52,742 nt of DNA from Elusimicrobia bacterium RIFOXYA2_FULL_39_19 (GCA_001800285.1 MGVC01000048.1:1-52742), one strand, 5' to 3'; positions 34,942 through 43,506 are shown, counted from the first letter of the stretch. Numbers and translations: made by a program. The notes: generated by a model not told the origin, from the letters alone.

Positions 34942-35507
34942 TTTTTACTTTTAGGAAGCCATTTAACAATTGCTGTATTAAAATACTGCGGTTTGATATT
35001 TCCGGCCTCATCAATAGAAACATCAATACTTTTAATATCAATATTATTCAGGATATTCTTTTCCATATCACCGCTTTGTTTTTCCAGCGCAAGCAAGTGG
35101 CAATCATCTTCTGTTGCCTCCTCACTTAATATACGGTATACAAATGCCAGGCTTCCTGTACAAGCTTCTAAGCCCAGGCTGTTTAATATTTGTTTGCGTT
35201 GTTCGTTATTATTGTCAGCTGAGGTTTTGATTTTACTTTCTATACCTGAACCTATGGACACAACTATTACACTTACTGCTACAGGTTTTGGTTTCTGGTC
35301 AAAGCTTAAACCAAACTTTGATTTTGCTTCTTCTATCTGAAAAGTTTCAAAGATACTTGCGGGAGACAAATATTCCGCCGATTTATCAATTTCACCTGAA
35401 ATAGCCTCATCAATTTCGGGAGTATATTCCTTAATTTCCGAAGTTAGCTTCAGATTTTTAAAAATTTCTTTTTTACGCAGTGTAACCTTGAATTTCTTTA
35501 TTTTCAT
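34938..35507 (-). CDS. Uncharacterised protein, weak resemblance to cobalamin-dependent methionine synthase activation domain
   Basis: I do not recognise this 189-residue protein with certainty. It has no signal peptide or membrane helix. A middle stretch (VVSIGSGIESKI, then ILNSLGLEACTGSLAFVYRIL) recalls the MetH activation-domain pattern of TLG..ID.. followed by LDA.GS.AVE, seen in short stand-alone relatives. The SAM-binding part of MetH is not evident, so this is only a hypothesis. It is joined by ATGA overlaps to secF upstream and the acyltransferase downstream, so it is translated with them. A Sec-related role is the alternative suggested by position. Confidence 0.6.
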   Translation of the reverse strand: MKIKKFKVTLRKKEIFKNLKLTSEIKEYTPEIDEAISGEIDKSAEYLSPASIFETFQIEEAKSKFGLSFDQKPKPVAVSVIVVSIGSGIESKIKTSADNNNEQRKQILNSLGLEACTGSLAFVYRILSEEATEDDCHLLALEKQSGDMEKNILNNIDIKSIDVSIDEAGNIKPQYFNTAIVKWLPKSKK

Positions 35508-36412
35508 TTTTTATTTTTCTTATTCCTATAAAGTGTCCACTCATAAACTATGGGGCTGGCAACAAAAACGGTTGAATAGGTTCCTATAATACAGCCAAAA
35601 AGCAGTGCCAGGGAAAAATCATGAATAACTTCACCACCAAAGAAATAAAGGGTTAAAAGTACCATTTCTACAGTTAAGGAAGTAATGATAGTCCTGGAAA
35701 GTGTCTGATTTACACTTACATTTAGTACTTTATCCAGCGGATCTTTCCTTAAAAGAGAAATATTTTCTCTGATTCTGTCATAAATTACAATAGTGTCATT
35801 GATTGAATAACCTGCCAGAGTAAGAAAAGCCGCAACAATGGTTAATGTAATCTCTTTATCAAGGAGTGAAAACAAACCCAATGTAATGAAAACATCGTGA
35901 ATCAGTGCAACTACGCCTGAAATACCCCAAATAGCAGACTTAAATCTGAAGGCAACATAAACAATGATACCCATAAAAGAAAGCAATATTGCCCATATTG
36001 CTTGAGTTGATAAATGAGCACCTACCGTAGGGCCCACAAACTCGGTACGTTCTATTGTAAAGTCCTTTGTAGTTTCAGATTTTGCAAGGCCTTCCCGTAT
36101 CTTTGCAGTTACTGACTCAGCGATATCCTTATCGCCTTTCACTCTTATAAGCACGGAATTCTTTTTAGGAAAACTCTGCAGTTCAAAAGAGGGAATTCCG
36201 CTTTCTGATAATATTTTTCTTACCTCTTCAATCTGAAACGGCGCAGTGAATCTAACCTCCTGCATCAATCCGCCTTTAAAATCAATACCTAAATTTAATC
36301 CGCCATGCAGTAATATTGACACAATACTGATAACTATCATCGCTGCCGAAATACCAAAAAAAGTATGCCTCTTGCTAATGAAATCAAAATTGGTTTTATT
36401 TAACATTCTCAT
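35504..36412 (-). CDS. secF: Protein translocase subunit SecF
   Basis: SecF works with SecD and YajC to pull secreted proteins through SecYEG using the proton gradient. The 302-residue protein has GIDFKGGLMQEVRF after the first membrane helix, a periplasmic domain, and the five C-terminal helices with AGYSINDTIVIYDRIREN and the LTLYFFGG segment. Length is normal. It overlaps secD by ATGA at its start and the next gene at its end. Confidence 0.96.
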   Translation of the reverse strand: MRMLNKTNFDFISKRHTFFGISAAMIVISIVSILLHGGLNLGIDFKGGLMQEVRFTAPFQIEEVRKILSESGIPSFELQSFPKKNSVLIRVKGDKDIAESVTAKIREGLAKSETTKDFTIERTEFVGPTVGAHLSTQAIWAILLSFMGIIVYVAFRFKSAIWGISGVVALIHDVFITLGLFSLLDKEITLTIVAAFLTLAGYSINDTIVIYDRIRENISLLRKDPLDKVLNVSVNQTLSRTIITSLTVEMVLLTLYFFGGEVIHDFSLALLFGCIIGTYSTVFVASPIVYEWTLYRNKKNKK

Positions 36413-37830
36413 AGATTTATTTTCTCCACTATTTTCTTTTGAAATAAGTAATCATATATTACCTTTGTAACAAATATTGCCGTGAACATGCTGATTATGA
36501 TACCAAGGGTAAGAGTTACGGCAAAACCTTTTATAGGACCTGTACCAAACTGGAAAAGGAACGCAGCAGCAATTAGTGTTGTTATGTTTGAGTCAAGAAT
36601 TGCAGACAAGGCTCTTTCATAGCCTAAATCCATCGCTACACGGCTTGTTTTGCCAAGTTCCAGCTCATCACGCATTCTTTCCAATATAAGAACGTTTGCA
36701 TCTACTGCCATACCAAGTGAAAGTATCATACCCGCTATGCCCGGAAGAGTTAAGGTAGCATGTAAAACAGCCATGGCTCCCAAGATCATAATAAAGTTAA
36801 GTACAAGGGCAAAATTCGTAATTATTCCTGACAAAGGTTTGTAATAAACAATCATGAATATCATGATTAGGATAAGCCCGAAAATACTTGCAAGTGTACC
36901 GGCTTTTATTGAATCTTCTCCAAGTGACGGTCCAACGGTACGTTCTTCAATGATTTCTACCGGGGCAGGTAAAGCACCGGCACGGAGAATCATAGCATAG
37001 AATTTTGCTTCTTCCATAGTGAAGTTACCTTCTATAACTGCTCTTCCATCAGGTATTTTTGACCTGATCACCGGGGCTGATTGAACTACACCATCAAGCA
37101 CTATGGCTAAATTTCTGTTAATGTTCGTTTCTGTTACGCGTGAAAATAATTTTGCGCCGTCATCATTGAATTCTATTCCAACTCTTGGCAGGCCAAACTC
37201 TCCGCCAAGCTCTACTTTTGCATTTACCAGGTAAGCTCCGGTGAGTTCCGGTATGGCTTTTACAATATAGAATTCATCTTTGTTTCTTCCGGAAAGCATT
37301 ACATATCCCGTAGGAACCAACTTTAAAATTTCTTTGTTGGTCGTGGCAGAACTAAACCTGATACCAAGATCCTTCATTTTATTGCTTATAGTTACGCCTT
37401 TTTCTGAAGAATCTACCATGCGGAATTCCAACAAGGCTGTTTTACCTATAATTTCCTTGGCTCTCTGCGGGTCTTTTACGCCTGGCAGCTGGACAGTTAT
37501 CCATTTATCTCCCTGCCTGGTAATTAAAGGTTCTGTTACCCCGAACTGGTCAACTCTGTTTCTTATAATCTCAATAGCGCGGTCTATGGCGTCTGTAAGA
37601 TCTGTGTCTTTTTCAAGTTTTTTTTCATCAAGCTGTAATATCAAATGCGTGCCGCCTCTTAAATCAAGGCCCAGATTTATTACTTTACTTATAATTTTGT
37701 CACGTGATAATTCTTTGCTTTCCCTTTGTTCGGCTGTCATTGAGTACCATTGAATTGTGGGAAAAAGAAAGTAAACAACAACTGCCATTACCGCAATAAC
37801 AACATAAATCTTAGTTTGTAGTTTATTCAT
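36409..37830 (-). CDS. secD: Protein translocase subunit SecD
   Basis: The 473-residue protein has one N-terminal helix, then GLDLRGGTHLILQL, the periplasmic P1 domain (RNRVDQFGVTEPLI, QLPGVKDPQRAKEIIG), and six helices in all, with the conserved LGMAVDANVLILERMRDEL region carrying the proton-relay aspartate. Together with SecF it powers late steps of Sec export. The secreted proteins in this window (23901, 29108, 39268 and 42918) would depend on it. Gap to yajC is three bases. Confidence 0.97.
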   Translation of the reverse strand: MNKLQTKIYVVIAVMAVVVYFLFPTIQWYSMTAEQRESKELSRDKIISKVINLGLDLRGGTHLILQLDEKKLEKDTDLTDAIDRAIEIIRNRVDQFGVTEPLITRQGDKWITVQLPGVKDPQRAKEIIGKTALLEFRMVDSSEKGVTISNKMKDLGIRFSSATTNKEILKLVPTGYVMLSGRNKDEFYIVKAIPELTGAYLVNAKVELGGEFGLPRVGIEFNDDGAKLFSRVTETNINRNLAIVLDGVVQSAPVIRSKIPDGRAVIEGNFTMEEAKFYAMILRAGALPAPVEIIEERTVGPSLGEDSIKAGTLASIFGLILIMIFMIVYYKPLSGIITNFALVLNFIMILGAMAVLHATLTLPGIAGMILSLGMAVDANVLILERMRDELELGKTSRVAMDLGYERALSAILDSNITTLIAAAFLFQFGTGPIKGFAVTLTLGIIISMFTAIFVTKVIYDYLFQKKIVEKINL

Positions 37831-37833
37831 GGT

Positions 37834-38172
37834 TTATACCGCTTTTTTTTCAATTTCTGCGGCCGGGGTTAATACCTGGGCTATGGCAGATTTGAGGATT
37901 TGTATTTTTGTGTTTTCATCAATTTTCATTTCTACTACATCCGGTTTCACGCTTATTATCGAACCGTAAATACCTCCGGAAGTAACTACGTTATCACCCT
38001 TTTTCAAGGCATTTAAAAGCTTTTTGTGTTCCTTGTCTTTTTTCTGTTGCGGCCTGATGAGTAAAAAGTAAAAGATAAAGAAAATAACCACAAATGGGAT
38101 AATGGAACTGAATGCTCCTGCCGGATCACCGGCAACTGCGCCTGGGGTTTGTGCGTAAAGCAATGAAATCAT
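37834..38172 (-). CDS. yajC: Preprotein translocase subunit YajC
   Basis: The 112-residue protein has a short, glycine/alanine-rich periplasmic start (QTPGAVAGDPAGAF), a single membrane helix (FVVIFFIFYFLLI) and then RPQQKKDKEHKKLL and LKKGDNVVTSGGIYG, which is the YajC signature. It forms a subcomplex with SecD and SecF, whose genes follow directly. Confidence 0.96.
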   Translation of the reverse strand: MISLLYAQTPGAVAGDPAGAFSSIIPFVVIFFIFYFLLIRPQQKKDKEHKKLLNALKKGDNVVTSGGIYGSIISVKPDVVEMKIDENTKIQILKSAIAQVLTPAAEIEKKAV

Positions 38173-38173
38173 T

Positions 38174-39268
38174 TTATTTCTCCTTTGTTCTTGATAAAAT
38201 TTTTACTATTGCACCTGCAATATTTATTCTTATTAACTCATTTCTTTCATATTTGTACAAGTCATCCAGAATTTCAATTGATTCCGACCCTCCGTACAGG
38301 GCCATAATATTCACGGCTTTCTGCCTTGCGTCAGCATCCGTAGACCTTAACGAAGCAATAATAAAATTACTGTTGATTGTATCCCCGAGTTTATAAAGGG
38401 ACTCTAACGCATAGAGCCTTACAAATCCGTTAGTATCATTTAATTTTTCTCTGAGCCGAGGAACATACTTTGGGTCACCAAGATAACCAAGAGACTCCGC
38501 TGCCGCCATTCTTAGCACTTCATCCTTATCTTCAAGTAAACCTGCTATATTCTCACCATAAGTTTTGTCGCCTATTTTTCCTAAAGCGATGCAAGCTGAC
38601 TGTTTAACGCCTTTATCCCAATGTTTTAAAAATGATTTTAAAGTGTCCTTTACTTTTTCTTCTTTCAAGTCGCCTAATACTTCACACGACTTCTGTCTTA
38701 CCACCATTTCATAACTGTTAAGACCTTCAATAAACAGCTTCTCATCGGTTCGGTCACCCGTTTTCATAAGAGCTATAATCGCCGCATCTTTTATTTGGCC
38801 GTCTTTATCTTTAGACAGTTCTTTTAACAGAGAGATTGATGCTTTATCTCCTGTTTCACCAAGAGCTTTAACGGCTTTTGCACAGGTCATATTTTTCACC
38901 ATAGCTTTAGCGCGCTTCGTAGGAGGGTCATTATATTGCACTACTACTTTACTTTTAATAATCTCTATGAGTACCGCAATACCCGATTTATCATCAAGCA
39001 TTGACAAACCTCTTGCCGCTTCTATTTTTACCAGCTCTGATTTGTCTTTCAGAAAACTCTTAATTGTTTGAATTGAAGATTTATCCTTTAAATCAGAAAG
39101 GGTTTTTATGGCTTCAATTTTTATGGTTGTTTCAGAAGATTTCAGGCCGTCTTTAATAATACCCGTATATCTTACTCTTAACGTTTCGGGTTTATCCAGC
39201 GCAAAAACATTGTTTGAAATTGCGTAAAAAAATAAAACAAAAACAATTTTTAAAATATTACGTTGCAT
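38174..39268 (-). CDS. Secreted HEAT-repeat protein
   Basis: The 364-residue protein has an N-terminal signal peptide (IVFVLFFYAISNNVFA) and then about nine HEAT repeats covering most of residues 35-355. Each repeat is near 30-35 residues with pattern VR..A..ALG.LGD, for example AAESLGYLGDPKYV and ACIALGKIGDKTYG. HEAT repeats form a curved alpha-solenoid for protein binding. No catalytic residues are seen. It lies between tgt and yajC with no gap, so it is probably made with the Sec subunits, but its partner is unknown. Confidence 0.85.
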   Translation of the reverse strand: MQRNILKIVFVLFFYAISNNVFALDKPETLRVRYTGIIKDGLKSSETTIKIEAIKTLSDLKDKSSIQTIKSFLKDKSELVKIEAARGLSMLDDKSGIAVLIEIIKSKVVVQYNDPPTKRAKAMVKNMTCAKAVKALGETGDKASISLLKELSKDKDGQIKDAAIIALMKTGDRTDEKLFIEGLNSYEMVVRQKSCEVLGDLKEEKVKDTLKSFLKHWDKGVKQSACIALGKIGDKTYGENIAGLLEDKDEVLRMAAAESLGYLGDPKYVPRLREKLNDTNGFVRLYALESLYKLGDTINSNFIIASLRSTDADARQKAVNIMALYGGSESIEILDDLYKYERNELIRINIAGAIVKILSRTKEK

Positions 39269-40399
39269 TTAACGGTTGTTTCCTTTGTATTTATCGAAGA
39301 ATTTTTCTTTTTGGGAAAGGAAGTTATCTTCGTCTATTGAAGTGCTAATTAAATTGATTAATTTTAGCATAAAAAACAAATTGTGTAAAGTAAGTAACCG
39401 AAGAGAAAGCAGTTCTCCTGACCTGAAAAGATGGTGGATAAATGATCTGGAATATTCAGTACAGACCGGACAAGAACAACCCTCATCAAGAGGGCCAAAA
39501 TCATTGCTATACTGTGCATTTCTAATGTTTACTTTTCCTGAAAAGGTAAGAGCCTGGCCATTTCTTCCGTTTCTGCTGGGAAGCACACAGTCAAAAACGT
39601 CAATACCGTTTTCAATATAAGCCCAAAGCTCCTCCGGCGTACCAACTCCCATGGCATAACGGGGTTTATCTTCCGGAAGCAGTGGCGCCGTATTTACTAC
39701 TATCTCATTTGTTATGTCTGCCGGTTCACCTACGGCCAAGCCACCCAGGGCATAACCATCAAAATCAATTTCAATGGTTCGCAGTGCGCTTTCTTTTCTT
39801 AAATCAAGATAAGTACTGCCTTGAACAATGCCGAACAAGAACTGTTTTTTGTTTACACGTTCAGTTTTTGATTCTACAAACTGTTTTTTACAGCGTTTTG
39901 CCCAGTCTATAGTCATTTCCATTGAATTTTTTGCGTATTCGTAAGTTGACGGGTAGGGAACACATTCATCAAAACACATCATAATATCTGACCCCAGTTC
40001 CATTTGCAAATCCATCACGCTTTCAGGAGTAAATAAATGTGAACTGCCGTCAATATGCGACTGGAATTTTACGCCTTCTTTTGTTATTTTTCTAAGTGTT
40101 GAAAGGCTGTAAACCTGAAATCCGCCCGAATCTGTAAGAATGCTTCTGTCCCAATTAATATATTTATGTAATCCGCCGGCAGAATTTATAAGTTTTGCAC
40201 CCGGCCGAAGATAAAGGTGATATGCATTTGAAACAAAAAGATGAGTACCTATTTTTTTTAATTCTTCGCTTGATACTGTTTTTACAGTCCCTTGTGTAGC
40301 TACGGGCATAAATACGGGTGTATTTACTTCACCATGCGCTGTACGCATAATGCCTTTTCTGGCCCGGGTTTCTTTTGATTTCTTTATTATCTCAAACAT
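39269..40399 (-). CDS. tgt: Queuine tRNA-ribosyltransferase
   Basis: Tgt swaps guanine-34 for preQ1 in tRNAs with GUN anticodons. The 376-residue protein contains LTDSGGFQVYSL (the first active-site aspartate), GVGTPEELW, VFDCVLPSRNGRNG (the nucleophilic aspartate) and a zinc site (CSCPVC...H). The open frame begins six bases earlier at a TTG (40405), but AGGA at 40406-40409 touches that codon and lies six bases from this ATG, so 40399 is the better start. QueA and QueH, the next two enzymes of queuosine formation, lie upstream in the same run. Confidence 0.96.
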   Translation of the reverse strand: MFEIIKKSKETRARKGIMRTAHGEVNTPVFMPVATQGTVKTVSSEELKKIGTHLFVSNAYHLYLRPGAKLINSAGGLHKYINWDRSILTDSGGFQVYSLSTLRKITKEGVKFQSHIDGSSHLFTPESVMDLQMELGSDIMMCFDECVPYPSTYEYAKNSMEMTIDWAKRCKKQFVESKTERVNKKQFLFGIVQGSTYLDLRKESALRTIEIDFDGYALGGLAVGEPADITNEIVVNTAPLLPEDKPRYAMGVGTPEELWAYIENGIDVFDCVLPSRNGRNGQALTFSGKVNIRNAQYSNDFGPLDEGCSCPVCTEYSRSFIHHLFRSGELLSLRLLTLHNLFFMLKLINLISTSIDEDNFLSQKEKFFDKYKGNNR

Positions 40400-40420
40400 G
40401 TTCAATCCTTTTAAAATAAT

Positions 40421-40675
40421 TTTAGTGATTTGTCGTTAGTTGTTAAGTGATTAGTGAAGCACTATAGCATCTGCTTCATCTTCGGCAAAAACCGCCGAAG
40501 AACATCCCCTGTCGCTAACCGCTTCTGCAATATTCGCGGCTATTTGCCGCATTGCATAAGCAGCTTTAGGGGATACCCTACAACGCATTCATCCCCGAGT
40601 TTACACTCGGGGCATTCTGCGAAAGCGGGTAAAAAATTTTACTAACCACATAATCACATAAACACTTAATCATTA
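40421..40675 (+). repeat. Structured intergenic element, MITE-like
   Basis: This non-coding block between queA and tgt is more GC-rich than its surroundings and full of palindromes: CTTCGGC/GCCGAAG (40480-40486, 40494-40500), ATCCCCT/AGGGGAT (40504-40510, 40568-40574) enclosing GCTT.TGCAAT/ATTGCA.AAGC and GCGGC/GCCGC, then CCCCGAGT-TTAC-ACTCGGGG (40593-40612). AT-rich flanks carry related, roughly inverted TTAAGTGATTA-type words. It resembles a non-autonomous mobile or REP-like element, but with one copy in view that is inference. Strand is arbitrary. Confidence 0.5.
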
Positions 40676-40679
40676 TTTT

Positions 40680-41720
40680 TTAAATAATCAGCATCGCATC
40701 GCCATAAGAATAAAATCTGTAGTTATTTTTTATGGCCTCATTATATGCGTTAAATATTTTATCCCTTCCAGCTAAAGCACAAACCAATGCAAGGGGGGTA
40801 GACTGTGGAGTATGGAAATTCGTGAGCATGATATCAATACATTTAAATTTGTAACCAGGCGTAATAAAAAGCCCTGTTTCTCCGGAATCATGGTTAATTT
40901 CGCCATTATTATCAGCTAAGGTTTCTAAAGTCCTTACCGATGTAGTGCCTACCGCAATTATTCTTTTGTTTAAACGTTTTGCAATATTTATTATGTCTGC
41001 CTGGCTTTGATCAACAAAATAGCTTTCCGGCAGCATTTTATGTTCAGTTATATCCTTTGTGCTTATAGGTTTGAAGGTACCCCAGCCCACATGCAATACA
41101 ATTTCTGCAATATTAACACCTTTATTTTTTGCTTCATTCAATAGTTCATCTGTAAAATGTAAGCCCGCTGTAGGCGCTGCAATTGAACCGGTATTTGACG
41201 CATACACAGTTTGATAGCGCTCAAAATCTTTCTTTTTGAATTCAGTACAATCAGTATTTCTTTTAATGTAAGGCGGGGTAGGCATTTCTCCGAATTGTTT
41301 AATAATATTTTTCACGCTTATACCATCATCAAATTCCAGTACAAATTCCCCGGAAACATCTTTCCCGGATACTATTGCGGATGCCTTATTATCTCCAAAA
41401 ATAATTCTGCTTTTTTGTATTTTATCTCTTGTAAGGACAGACCATCTGGAGCGGGCTAATTCCCTGACAAACAGCAGCTCTACTTTACCGCCGGTGGCTT
41501 TTTTTGCCGCAACCCTGGCAGGGAACACCCTGGTTTTATTTATTACCAGACAATCGCCGGAAGAAAAATAACTGCAGATGTTTTTAAAGATATCATGTTT
41601 TAGTGTATTGTTTTTTCTGTCTAAAATCAGGAGTTTGCTTTCATCTCTTTTTTCCTGCGGGATTTGGGCTATGCGTTCTGCCGGAAGGTTAAAACTGTAG
41701 TCTTCAATAGGAAGCTTCAT
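40680..41720 (-). CDS. queA: S-adenosylmethionine:tRNA ribosyltransferase-isomerase
   Basis: QueA transfers the ribosyl part of SAM to preQ1-modified tRNA, giving epoxyqueuosine. The 346-residue protein is full length. It has YSFNLPAERIAQIP and KRDESKLLILDR at the start, then VINKTRVFPAR, GSIAAPTAGLHFT and LHVGWGTFKPI, and ends with LTNFHTPQSTPL and FYSYGDAMLI, all conserved in QueA. It uses SAM, so metK (21343) feeds it. Four bases separate it from the SpoIID-like gene upstream. Confidence 0.96.
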   Translation of the reverse strand: MKLPIEDYSFNLPAERIAQIPQEKRDESKLLILDRKNNTLKHDIFKNICSYFSSGDCLVINKTRVFPARVAAKKATGGKVELLFVRELARSRWSVLTRDKIQKSRIIFGDNKASAIVSGKDVSGEFVLEFDDGISVKNIIKQFGEMPTPPYIKRNTDCTEFKKKDFERYQTVYASNTGSIAAPTAGLHFTDELLNEAKNKGVNIAEIVLHVGWGTFKPISTKDITEHKMLPESYFVDQSQADIINIAKRLNKRIIAVGTTSVRTLETLADNNGEINHDSGETGLFITPGYKFKCIDIMLTNFHTPQSTPLALVCALAGRDKIFNAYNEAIKNNYRFYSYGDAMLII

Positions 41721-41724
41721 TGGT

Positions 41725-42918
41725 TTATTCTTCCCAGGTTTCTATTTCAGTGTAAGGATAGTAATGTTTTAAGATTTCTTTATATTTGTATTTTTTTTCA
41801 GCCATACCTTCCGCACCCCACTGGCACATACCTACACCATGGCCCCAGCCGTAACCCGTAAATAAATAGGAATCAGCTTTTGTTTTCTTTATAGAAGATA
41901 TTTTTGTACTTTTAATCACCGATGGGTCTACAATCAAACGGAATTTTGCCGCCCTGATAGTAATTTCACTGAACTTACCATCCTTCTTTTGATATTCTAA
42001 CCGCAAATCTTTCAATCTGCCGGTTTTTGTTTTGCCTTTGAAATAAATACCGGTTATTTTTGCTATAGCGGGATAACCTTTATTATTTAGTTTTTTTCTT
42101 ATAATGCTTTCGGCAACGCTTTTTGACCAATAATACTGCTTGCACTTTGAGCAGAAAGCACATCTGACACCTTTTAAGTATACCGGCGTTGTATTGCCGC
42201 CTTCCCAGACATATTTAGGGTCTTCTGTGTAACCCGCACAACATGAATGGAAAACAGTATTAACTAATATTTTATTATAAACCAGCACTTCCCCGCGGGT
42301 TTTGGAAATGGCGCGATTGGTTCTTTCATCTTCACCTTCGAGGCCTCCATAAACCTGGCAGTGAACTTCATTACAGAGCGAAAAACCCTCTTTCTTATGT
42401 CGGTCAATATTTTTTAACGCAAAGGTACGGGAAACAACTGCCTGTGCTTTAAGAGCTTCTTCCGGCCAACCTGGGTCTACTTCTCTTGTAAGTATGCCGC
42501 ATAAATAGCTTTCAAGGCCCAGTTCGTTTATTACGGTCAGCTTGCCGTCAGCCATCAGTTTGATCGATATGCTGTCATGGTATCTTCTGCCGTTAACTCT
42601 AATAAAATGAGCGTCACTTTTAGACAAAAAACGCACTTCACCTGAAAAAACTTCATTCTTGCCTATTATTATGCCTTTTGTAAAAGGCTTTATCAGGTAT
42701 ATATCCTGGTTATTCAGTGGGGTCTGATTCCCTGTTTCCAAATTACAGTAATAATAATCGCCTTCACAGCCAATGTTAACCGAGCTTACATTTTTTAAAA
42801 TAGCTATTCTTACTACGGTTTCAGGAAGCCTGGCACAAAAAAGCAAGCTGGTCTTTAAAAGAATTACCATAAATAAAACACAACATGTGAGTAATTTTAT
42901 TGTATTTTTTCTTATCAA
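41725..42918 (-). CDS. SpoIID/LytB domain-containing protein
   Basis: The 397-residue protein begins with a basic n-region and hydrophobic stretch (LLTCCVLFMVILL), a signal peptide or anchor. The SpoIID domain has LGLESYLCGILTREVDPGWPEEALKAQAV, VVSRTFAL, a TRGEVLVYN segment and the terminal GWGHGVGMCQWGAEGMA motif. SpoIID in endospore formers is a lytic transglycosylase acting on denuded peptidoglycan; in non-sporulating bacteria it probably trims cell-wall glycan during division or growth. There is no sign of sporulation here. The start codon is TTG, with AAGGTGG a few bases before it; an ATG 17 codons on is an alternative but would cut the signal peptide. Confidence 0.87.
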   Translation of the reverse strand: MIRKNTIKLLTCCVLFMVILLKTSLLFCARLPETVVRIAILKNVSSVNIGCEGDYYYCNLETGNQTPLNNQDIYLIKPFTKGIIIGKNEVFSGEVRFLSKSDAHFIRVNGRRYHDSISIKLMADGKLTVINELGLESYLCGILTREVDPGWPEEALKAQAVVSRTFALKNIDRHKKEGFSLCNEVHCQVYGGLEGEDERTNRAISKTRGEVLVYNKILVNTVFHSCCAGYTEDPKYVWEGGNTTPVYLKGVRCAFCSKCKQYYWSKSVAESIIRKKLNNKGYPAIAKITGIYFKGKTKTGRLKDLRLEYQKKDGKFSEITIRAAKFRLIVDPSVIKSTKISSIKKTKADSYLFTGYGWGHGVGMCQWGAEGMAEKKYKYKEILKHYYPYTEIETWEE

Positions 42919-42967
42919 CTTGCCACCTTATCAGTCTTTAGTCTTTTTGTATCAACCTATCACTTAT

Positions 42968-43504
42968 CTACTTATCAACAGTTTTTATTGAATACCTGCA
43001 TCCGCAATACTTCTGCATATACAATTTTCTTTCATAAATTTCCTGTTTGCCTTTATAAAATGCCGGCCGGAAATCTTTATAGTAAAACTTTATATTTAAT
43101 TCAGCGGCAATACTTTCACCGCAGGATTTTATTATTTCATGTTTCTGGTAGGGGCTGGATAAAAGGGTGGTGGAAAAACTTTGAATATGCTTTCTTTTTG
43201 CTTCAAGAGCAGTTTCTTTTAATCTTATCTGATAGCATATTCTGCATCTTAGCGGTTCTTCAATATCTTTTCCCAGGGCTAAATCAAAGAAATCTGCGGT
43301 CTCTTCAGGCTTTTCAATTATAGTATAATTTATCTGTTTTGAATACTCTAAAAGAGCGTTTTTTCTTTTTAATTGTTCATCGGCAGGAAAAATATTCGGG
43401 TTATACCAGAAGCCGGTAACTTCAGCAAAAGCCTTTCTCAATTCTTCAATAACTTTCGGTGAACATACTGCGCAACAATGATGTAAAAGGACATTTTTTT
43501 CCAT
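42968..43504 (-). CDS. queH: Epoxyqueuosine reductase QueH
   Basis: QueH (DUF208) reduces epoxyqueuosine to queuosine in tRNA, replacing the unrelated QueG. The 178-residue protein has the expected cysteines: HHCCAVCSP at the start (C10, C11, C14), LRCRICYQIRL near 84-90 and YCGCRYS near the end (about C168 and C170), which bind an iron-sulfur cluster and a second metal. FWYNPNIFPADEQLKRK is also typical. With queA and tgt in the same run, the last three steps of queuosine formation are clustered. Confidence 0.94.
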   Translation of the reverse strand: MEKNVLLHHCCAVCSPKVIEELRKAFAEVTGFWYNPNIFPADEQLKRKNALLEYSKQINYTIIEKPEETADFFDLALGKDIEEPLRCRICYQIRLKETALEAKRKHIQSFSTTLLSSPYQKHEIIKSCGESIAAELNIKFYYKDFRPAFYKGKQEIYERKLYMQKYCGCRYSIKTVDK

Positions 43505-43506
43505 TT

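Noticed and set aside
34909-35340. A 143-residue plus-strand open frame
   Set aside because: It lies opposite two well-supported, ATGA-coupled minus-strand genes and has no recognisable motif or ribosome-binding site.
37280-37753. A 157-residue plus-strand open frame
   Set aside because: It is the complement of secD, whose motifs are unambiguous; the translation is low-complexity and serine/leucine-rich as expected for an antisense frame.
40454-40645. A 63-residue plus-strand open frame in the queA-tgt gap
   Set aside because: It is made of the hairpin-rich repeat, has no ribosome-binding site, and its sequence follows the palindromes rather than protein-like composition.
41725-42918. SpoIID-like gene taken as a sign of sporulation
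   Set aside because: SpoIID/LytB proteins are common in non-sporulating diderms, and no other sporulation gene is in the window.
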